From assembly GCA_005879255.1 (NCBI GenBank), contig VBKY01000191.1, positions 1 through 10,188 of the forward strand: a stretch of 10,188 nucleotides of DNA. The letters are read 5' to 3'. Positions 6,297 through 10,188 of this stretch are shown piece by piece. The position numbers and the translations under genes are program-made. Source of the DNA: Deltaproteobacteria bacterium. GTDB taxonomy: Bacteria; Desulfobacterota_B; Binatia; UBA9968. Positions within the stretch are counted from its first letter, which is position 1; each line of letters opens with the position of its first letter. The notes beneath the pieces are model-generated. The model ran no database searches. It was not told where the DNA came from and saw only the letters and a list, made by a program, of their open reading frames with translations.

Positions 6297-6401
6297 GTGG
6301 AAGATTTCCCTTTGTGGATGAAGATCCTTATTTGGTTAGTCGTGGGCGGAACAGTGATCTACGCTGTCGGGGCCATGCTTTATACCGGCTTCGGCGGTTG
6401 A
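6297..6401 (+). CDS. 34-aa single-helix membrane protein
   Basis: A small reading frame, GTG to TGA, encoding 34 residues. After the N-terminal EDFPLW it is almost entirely hydrophobic (MKILIWLVVGGTVIYAVGAM), then ends in LYTGFGG: a single membrane helix with glycine and small residues on one face. GGAAAGGAAGAG lies just before the GTG at good spacing, which argues that it is translated; an internal ATG at 6318 has no such site. It follows the possible structured RNA on the same strand and may be in the same transcript as the 102-aa gene. Small single-helix proteins often stabilise or regulate a larger membrane complex, but no partner is evident. Confidence 0.5.
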   Translation: MEDFPLWMKILIWLVVGGTVIYAVGAMLYTGFGG

Positions 6402-6466
6402 TTGGACGATCTTCTACGTCGGGCACTCGGTAAAATACGCCGCAATCGAGTGATTAGCTTCTCACC

Positions 6467-6721
6467 ATGAATGTGCTAATTGAGATGTCTCTCGATCATT
6501 ACGACGGTCTTACCGAGAAGTGTGCAGTGGATTCTGTTGAGTTTGCGATCTTGCAAGATGCCGTCATTGTCGGCCATCCGAAGGACGGCCACTACGTGCG
6601 CACGGTGGAAATTCTGTGCAAACTGGAAGAGGCGAAAATAGTTTTCGTGTTCGCAACCAGAGCCTATCCCAACGCTGTTCCGGACATCGAAAAAGCTATT
6701 GCTGGGTCGCCGCAGAGCTAG
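6467..6721 (+). CDS. 84-aa hypothetical protein
   Basis: An 84-aa soluble protein that I do not recognise. The residue pattern looks genuine: alternating hydrophobic segments such as SVEFAILQDAVIVG and AKIVFVFATRAYP suggest beta strands with a terminal helix (DIEKAIAG), so a small alpha/beta domain is likely. No signal peptide, metal motif or catalytic motif is visible. No clear Shine-Dalgarno sequence precedes the ATG, and a second ATG lies 18 bases inside. Its stop codon overlaps the end of the CDF gene on the other strand by three bases, so the two genes converge with no room for a separate terminator. Confidence 0.6.
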   Translation: MNVLIEMSLDHYDGLTEKCAVDSVEFAILQDAVIVGHPKDGHYVRTVEILCKLEEAKIVFVFATRAYPNAVPDIEKAIAGSPQS

Positions 6722-7747
6722 AATCTCATGCGCGGTTCTCTCGCACCGTAACGACTAGCCATCGTGGTTTGCTCTGTGAAGCCATGATGTTTTTCTCCGG
6801 ACAGATCTTCCGGATCGACGTGGACCGTGACATCGAAAGATAAGGCAGGCTGTGCATCAGCTGGTGCCTCGCTTCCACAGCAATCGCGTGTCCTTCAGCG
6901 ACCGACAGCTTTGGACTTACAGCAAGATTGATCTCGGCGTGTAAACGATGGCCCGACCAGCGTAGCCGTATTTCTGTAGCGTCGCGTACACCGTGGGCAT
7001 GGTTCAGCGCATGGGTGATTTCGTCGGTCACTTCAGGATCAACACCGTCAAGCAAGCGGGTAAAAACAGTTTTTCCTGACTCCCAAACAATGGCCAGGAT
7101 GGCAACCGTGATGACGAGGCCTACGATCGGATCTGCCAATGGATAACCGAGCCAGACTGCAACCGCGCTGAACAAGACCGCTAGGCTAGTGAGACCATCC
7201 ACACGCGCATGGTAACCGTCGGCTACGAGCGCGGCGCTGTTGATTTGCTTACCTACTCGGATGCGTAAGATCGCCACAGCCTCGTTACCGGCGAACCCAA
7301 TGATCGCCGCCAACACTACTACCCATAAATGGTCAATGGGTTGCGGATTGCGTAGACGGTAGATGGATTCGTAGCCGGCCAGAAGCGCGCTGGATAAGAT
7401 GGTCAGGACGATCATGACCCCGGCTACGTCTTCCACACGGCCATAACCGTAAGTGAAGCGACGGGAGGATTGTCGCCGCGCCAGGGTAAACGCAATCCAC
7501 AAAGGAATGGCGGTCGCCGCGTCGGCAATGTTGTGTATCGTGTCGGCAAGCAGAGCCACACTTCCAGAAAAGAAGACGACAACCACTTGGAATGCAGCCG
7601 TGACAGCCAGGCCGATGAGAGACCACTTGTGACCGCCCAAATACCGCGCTCTGTGGTGAGCAGTTCCGGATCGATCGTCCCGTGGGTGTGATCATGATGG
7701 CTATGATCTGAATCGCTATGAGGATGAGAATGGTCGACAGCGCTCAT
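6718..7747 (-). pseudogene. Cation diffusion facilitator (CzcD-like), two frameshifts
   Basis: This encodes a CDF-family divalent cation/proton antiporter (Zn, Co or Cd efflux), but the frame is broken twice. From the ATG at 7747 the product begins with a His-rich region (HSHPHSDSDHSHHDHTHG), then GTIDPELLTTERGIWAV. Near 7636 two extra bases (a repeated CA) break the frame, and the transporter resumes as KWSLIGLAVTAAFQ. The middle is intact, with metal-site motifs HNIAD in helix 2 and HARVD in helix 5 (the HxxxD pair of zinc-type CDFs). Near 6821 one base is missing; the true C-terminus, FDVTVHVDP, continues to TAG at 6718-6720, while the uncorrected frame stops at 6726. The two changes leave 1030 bases, one more than the 343 codons of a normal gene. 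Either this is a recent pseudogene or both are indel errors. Confidence 0.85.
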
Positions 7748-7843
7748 AAAAAAAATCATACTCCACGGCAATGCGATACGCCACGTAAACGATGTTGGAT
7801 TAACTACATCATAGAATTTCATTGCCTGCAGTCTGCCGGTTAC

Positions 7844-7888
7844 ACCGTGTTTAACCCATTCGTACAGCACGGGCAGTAGCACCAGCGT
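7844..7888 (-). pseudogene. Possible C-terminal scrap of an RND metal efflux pump
   Basis: The minus-strand peptide TLVLLPVLYEWVKHG resembles the last membrane helix of CzcA/CusA-type RND pumps, which typically end in a TLLVLPVLYRWF-like stretch. A stop codon in the same frame lies immediately upstream, so nothing else of the pump remains. It sits ahead of the CDF gene and in the same frame, as expected if a czc-type RND-CDF operon was truncated when chrA came to lie next to it. The match is short and could be chance. Confidence 0.35.
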
Positions 7889-7913
7889 TTAGTGTGCCGA
7901 CTCTAGAAATATC

Positions 7914-9152
7914 TTAGACCCTGGCACGAAGACTCATGAAGAACGTTTGCTGCACTCCTGGAAGCGAAAAGAATCGACTTCGCAGCACACCGAAAACCGA
8001 ACCGGCAATCATGATTTTAACTGGGCCAGTGCGCGACATTAGCAATGCGATAACCGTCGCGATTAAAATGGCGACGGCCGCAGAATCAGGAAGAGCATGA
8101 GGCGCCATCTGGACAAGTTTAACTGCAAGAATTGCCATTACAGCTGGTCCGATGCCTTTCATCGCTGCTGTGGTCCACACGAGCTTTCTGACGCGCTCAA
8201 AGATTGGAAGAATTGGCAACGTGATGACGAACGACGGCAAGAAAATCGCCGCGGCCGCGATCGCCGCTCCGCCCAACCCCGAAACCTTATAGCCGACGTA
8301 CGCTGCAACGATTATCATCGGCCCTGGAGTGAACTGGCCGAGCGCAAGCCCGTCAATGAACTCTTGATGTGTGAGCCAGTGATACTGATCAACCGCCTGT
8401 TCTTGGATAAGCGCTATTATCGTTAAGCCGCCCCCGAATGTCAGTGCCCCGATCTTGGAAAAGAACGTACCAATATCCGTGAGGCTTGCTGGGTGTGCCG
8501 ACGCGGTTGCTTGCGTTGTAGACGCGACGAGTGACAATGGAACCCACGGACCAAAATTCGCACCGACGAGAAAGGCGGTCATTACAGCGAGGGTCAACGC
8601 GCCTGCGCGCAGCGAATGAAAGATTAAGATTCCCGCCCCCGCCGCGAGTGCTAAGGTTGGCACAACGCCAACGGGGCTGAACGCCACCGCAGCTGCGGCT
8701 GTGAGCGCAATCAAAATTTGGGGAAACGTCGAGACCTCAGACCTGCTGAGACGATAGACAGCAACAACGAAAATCCCCACCACCACAGGTCCCAAGCCGT
8801 AGAGCCCGCCGCGCATGATCGGTGTCGCACCCAGGTGCGCGTAAATCAGTGTGAGTGCGAGCATGACGCCGAAGGCGGGAAGCACGAAACAGAGTCCCGC
8901 GAGCAAACCGCCCCAGAAACCTCCACGCGCATACCCGAGGAACATGCAGAACTGTGTCAGAGTAGCTCCAGGAATTAGGTTGGCCAGGGAAAGCCCTTCG
9001 ACGAAGCGTTCTTTAGATACCCACCGACGCTTTTCTTGCAGCTCGGCCTGCAAGATACCATAAATGGCAGGACCACCATAAGCTGTGGCCCCCAACTTCA
9101 GGAAACCTGATACGATTTCTTTCCAATTTTTTTTAAAATCGGCTTGTTCCAT
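7914..9152 (-). CDS. chrA: Chromate transporter, long-chain CHR family (paralog 2)
   Basis: A 412-aa ChrA, the chromate efflux pump of the inner membrane. Two homologous halves are visible: YGGPAIYGILQAE (25-37) and ANLIPG (57-62) in the first, FGGGLTIIALIQEQ (239-252) and QFTPGP (273-278) in the second, with hydrophobic helices between and a polar linker around 211-225. The length is normal. AAGGACGTGGATC precedes the ATG. It is third in a chrB-chrC-chrA series, 37 bases after the superoxide dismutase gene, and so is the better-supported chromate exporter of the two in this window. It differs from paralog 1 over most of its length, so the two are not a recent duplication. No terminator was found after its stop. 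Confidence 0.93.
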   Translation of the reverse strand: MEQADFKKNWKEIVSGFLKLGATAYGGPAIYGILQAELQEKRRWVSKERFVEGLSLANLIPGATLTQFCMFLGYARGGFWGGLLAGLCFVLPAFGVMLALTLIYAHLGATPIMRGGLYGLGPVVVGIFVVAVYRLSRSEVSTFPQILIALTAAAAVAFSPVGVVPTLALAAGAGILIFHSLRAGALTLAVMTAFLVGANFGPWVPLSLVASTTQATASAHPASLTDIGTFFSKIGALTFGGGLTIIALIQEQAVDQYHWLTHQEFIDGLALGQFTPGPMIIVAAYVGYKVSGLGGAAIAAAAIFLPSFVITLPILPIFERVRKLVWTTAAMKGIGPAVMAILAVKLVQMAPHALPDSAAVAILIATVIALLMSRTGPVKIMIAGSVFGVLRSRFFSLPGVQQTFFMSLRARV

Positions 9153-9189
9153 GATCCACGTCCTTTTTTGGGGTGCGTGACGACGAACT

Positions 9190-9783
9190 CTAGGCGCGCT
9201 CGTGGTTTCGATAAAGAGCGGAAACGTTTTCCCATTTGATATTGTTCATAAAGGCGTCTACATAAGCTGGCGCCTTGGCGCCGTAGTCAATGTGATAGGA
9301 ATGTTCATACATATCCAGCGCGAGGATTGGGCTTGCTCCGGCCAAACAACAGGTATGATCCGCAGCCCACTGGTTGACGAGTTTCTTGTCTCGAGGTGAG
9401 TAAGTCAGCAATACCCAACCTGATCCGCCACCAAGCGCTTTGCCCATCGCGGCAAATTGGATTTGCCACTTTTCCACACTGCCAAAGTCTCGGGCCAGTG
9501 CACCTCTCAAATCTCCTTCGGGCTGGCTCCCGCCGCCCAGACTGTCAAAATAGAGTTCATGCAGGATCATGGAGTTGCTAGCGATTAGCTCTTCACGCTT
9601 GAGCCCGTTGATCACGAAGACCGGCGCAGTGGCAAAATCTAGAGACTCTAGCTGCGCTGTGATGGCATTGAGACGCTTTACCGCACCGCCGTAGTTGTTT
9701 TCATAATGGCTGACGATAAGTTTTTCGGACAGGCCTTTCAGTTTGGCAGGGTTGCAGGATAGCGTTTTGATTTCGTATGTCAT
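9190..9783 (-). CDS. chrC: Fe/Mn superoxide dismutase, ChrC type
   Basis: A 197-aa Fe/Mn superoxide dismutase with all four metal ligands in place: His26 (SHYENNYGG), His75 (ILHELYFDSLGG), Asp157 and His161 (LDMYEHSYHIDYG). GGGSGWVLL (118-126) is also typical. At the hydrogen-bonding position usually held by Gln there is probably His143 (WAADHT), as in some actinobacterial iron enzymes. Two residues of the canonical substrate gate differ: His30 is Asn and Tyr34 is Ala, judged by spacing from His26. There is no signal peptide, so it is cytosolic. Placement between chrB and chrA matches ChrC of known chromate operons, which protects against superoxide formed as Cr(VI) is reduced. AAAAGGAAGAGGAACC before the ATG is a good ribosome binding site. 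Confidence 0.92.
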   Translation of the reverse strand: MTYEIKTLSCNPAKLKGLSEKLIVSHYENNYGGAVKRLNAITAQLESLDFATAPVFVINGLKREELIASNSMILHELYFDSLGGGSQPEGDLRGALARDFGSVEKWQIQFAAMGKALGGGSGWVLLTYSPRDKKLVNQWAADHTCCLAGASPILALDMYEHSYHIDYGAKAPAYVDAFMNNIKWENVSALYRNHERA

Positions 9784-9824
9784 GGTTCCTCTTCCTTTTG
9801 GTCACTGTGGTTTCTAACGCTTCA

Positions 9825-10188
9825 CTAATTCGTGGGACCTCCGGCGGATCTGTTTTGCCCAGTCGTTTGCTGGCAATACGCGTACAGCGCGTCGTACACG
9901 GACGACTCCCGTTCCAGTAGCTCGTGGTCATTGCTGTAGACGAGTCTGAAACCCTCGGCAATTGCCTCTAAGCCTGGTGATTCTGGGGTCAGATGCTTCG
10001 CGGCCGTATCGGCTCCTCTGACAATCACCGCAAGTCGCTGCAGCGCCTGATCGGTGAGCTGATACTTTTTTATGATGGCGTCAAAGCTACACTCAGGGCC
10101 ATTGTGTCCGAGTTCGACGTTCGCCACATCGAAAGGAATAGCGTCTTCGCGCTTCGCAATCTCCATCACCTGATCGGGCGGCACGTAT
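9825..10188 (-). CDS. chrB: Chromate resistance protein ChrB, C-terminal part (runs off the right edge)
   Basis: The last 120 or so residues of ChrB, with the upstream part outside the window. The C-terminal ChrB domain is recognisable from YVPPDQVMEIAKREDAIPFD, then the segment with GPECSFDAIIKKY, then LAVIVRGADT and NDHELLERESSVYDALYAYC. ChrB proteins are chromate-responsive regulators or accessory factors of chr operons. This domain carries conserved Asp, Glu and His residues that may bind metal or chromate; in some relatives it occurs alone without the DNA-binding half, and this window cannot tell which form it is. A GTG inside the frame at about 10184 has no ribosome binding site visible, and homology continues upstream of it. 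The gene lies 41 bases ahead of chrC and heads the operon in view. Confidence 0.88.
   Translation of the reverse strand, partial: YVPPDQVMEIAKREDAIPFDVANVELGHNGPECSFDAIIKKYQLTDQALQRLAVIVRGADTAAKHLTPESPGLEAIAEGFRLVYSNDHELLERESSVYDALYAYCQQTTGQNRSAGGPTN

Noticed and set aside
7333..7695. Minus-strand open frame of 120 codons
   Set aside because: It is a shifted reading of the CDF gene; its product has no helix pattern or motif.
1..10188. CRISPR array, tRNA, rRNA or complete insertion sequence
   Set aside because: No regularly spaced repeats, cloverleaf, rRNA segment or transposase was seen on either strand.

Overview
The window (about half G+C) reads as an accessory chromate, metal and redox resistance region of a soil-type Gram-negative bacterium. 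No rRNA or housekeeping marker fixes the taxon. The PadR-regulated gene set, a Tat-lipoprotein multicopper oxidase and c-type cytochrome chemistry would fit Acidobacteriota or Verrucomicrobiota, but this is only an impression. Nearly every gene is on the minus strand.

Right end (10188 to 7914, minus): the C-terminal part of ChrB, then an Fe/Mn superoxide dismutase of the ChrC type, then a long-chain chromate transporter ChrA. They are 36 to 41 bases apart, each of the downstream two with its own ribosome binding site. This is a chrB-chrC-chrA chromate resistance operon. ChrB senses or handles chromate, ChrC removes superoxide made during Cr(VI) reduction, and ChrA exports chromate.

Middle (7913 to 4327): a cation diffusion facilitator (CDF) gene broken by two frameshifts, preceded by a possible scrap of an RND metal pump. 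On the plus strand are three small genes: an 84-aa protein, a 34-aa single-helix membrane protein, and a 102-aa exported protein with a good promoter. A 10-bp inverted repeat that could close a structured RNA lies between the last two. A full-length CNNM/CBS/CorC-family membrane protein follows on the minus strand.

Left end (4047 to 1, minus): one apparent seven-gene transcription unit. It starts at a TTGACA-17-TATATC promoter whose -10 box lies partly inside a perfect 15-bp palindrome, directly in front of a PadR regulator. Then come a membrane-anchored c-type cytochrome with a C-terminal CXXCH, an exported isochorismatase-fold protein with alanine at the catalytic cysteine position, a small helical protein with an internal repeat, a second ChrA translationally coupled to it, a degraded glyoxalase-fold gene, and the start of a Tat-exported multicopper oxidase lipoprotein. 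I do not know a described system with this content. It suggests an envelope redox module built around an anion transporter and is the most novel item here.

Three independent reading-frame breaks in about 10 kb (two in the CDF gene, one in the glyoxalase gene) mean either real gene decay or indel errors in the source assembly.
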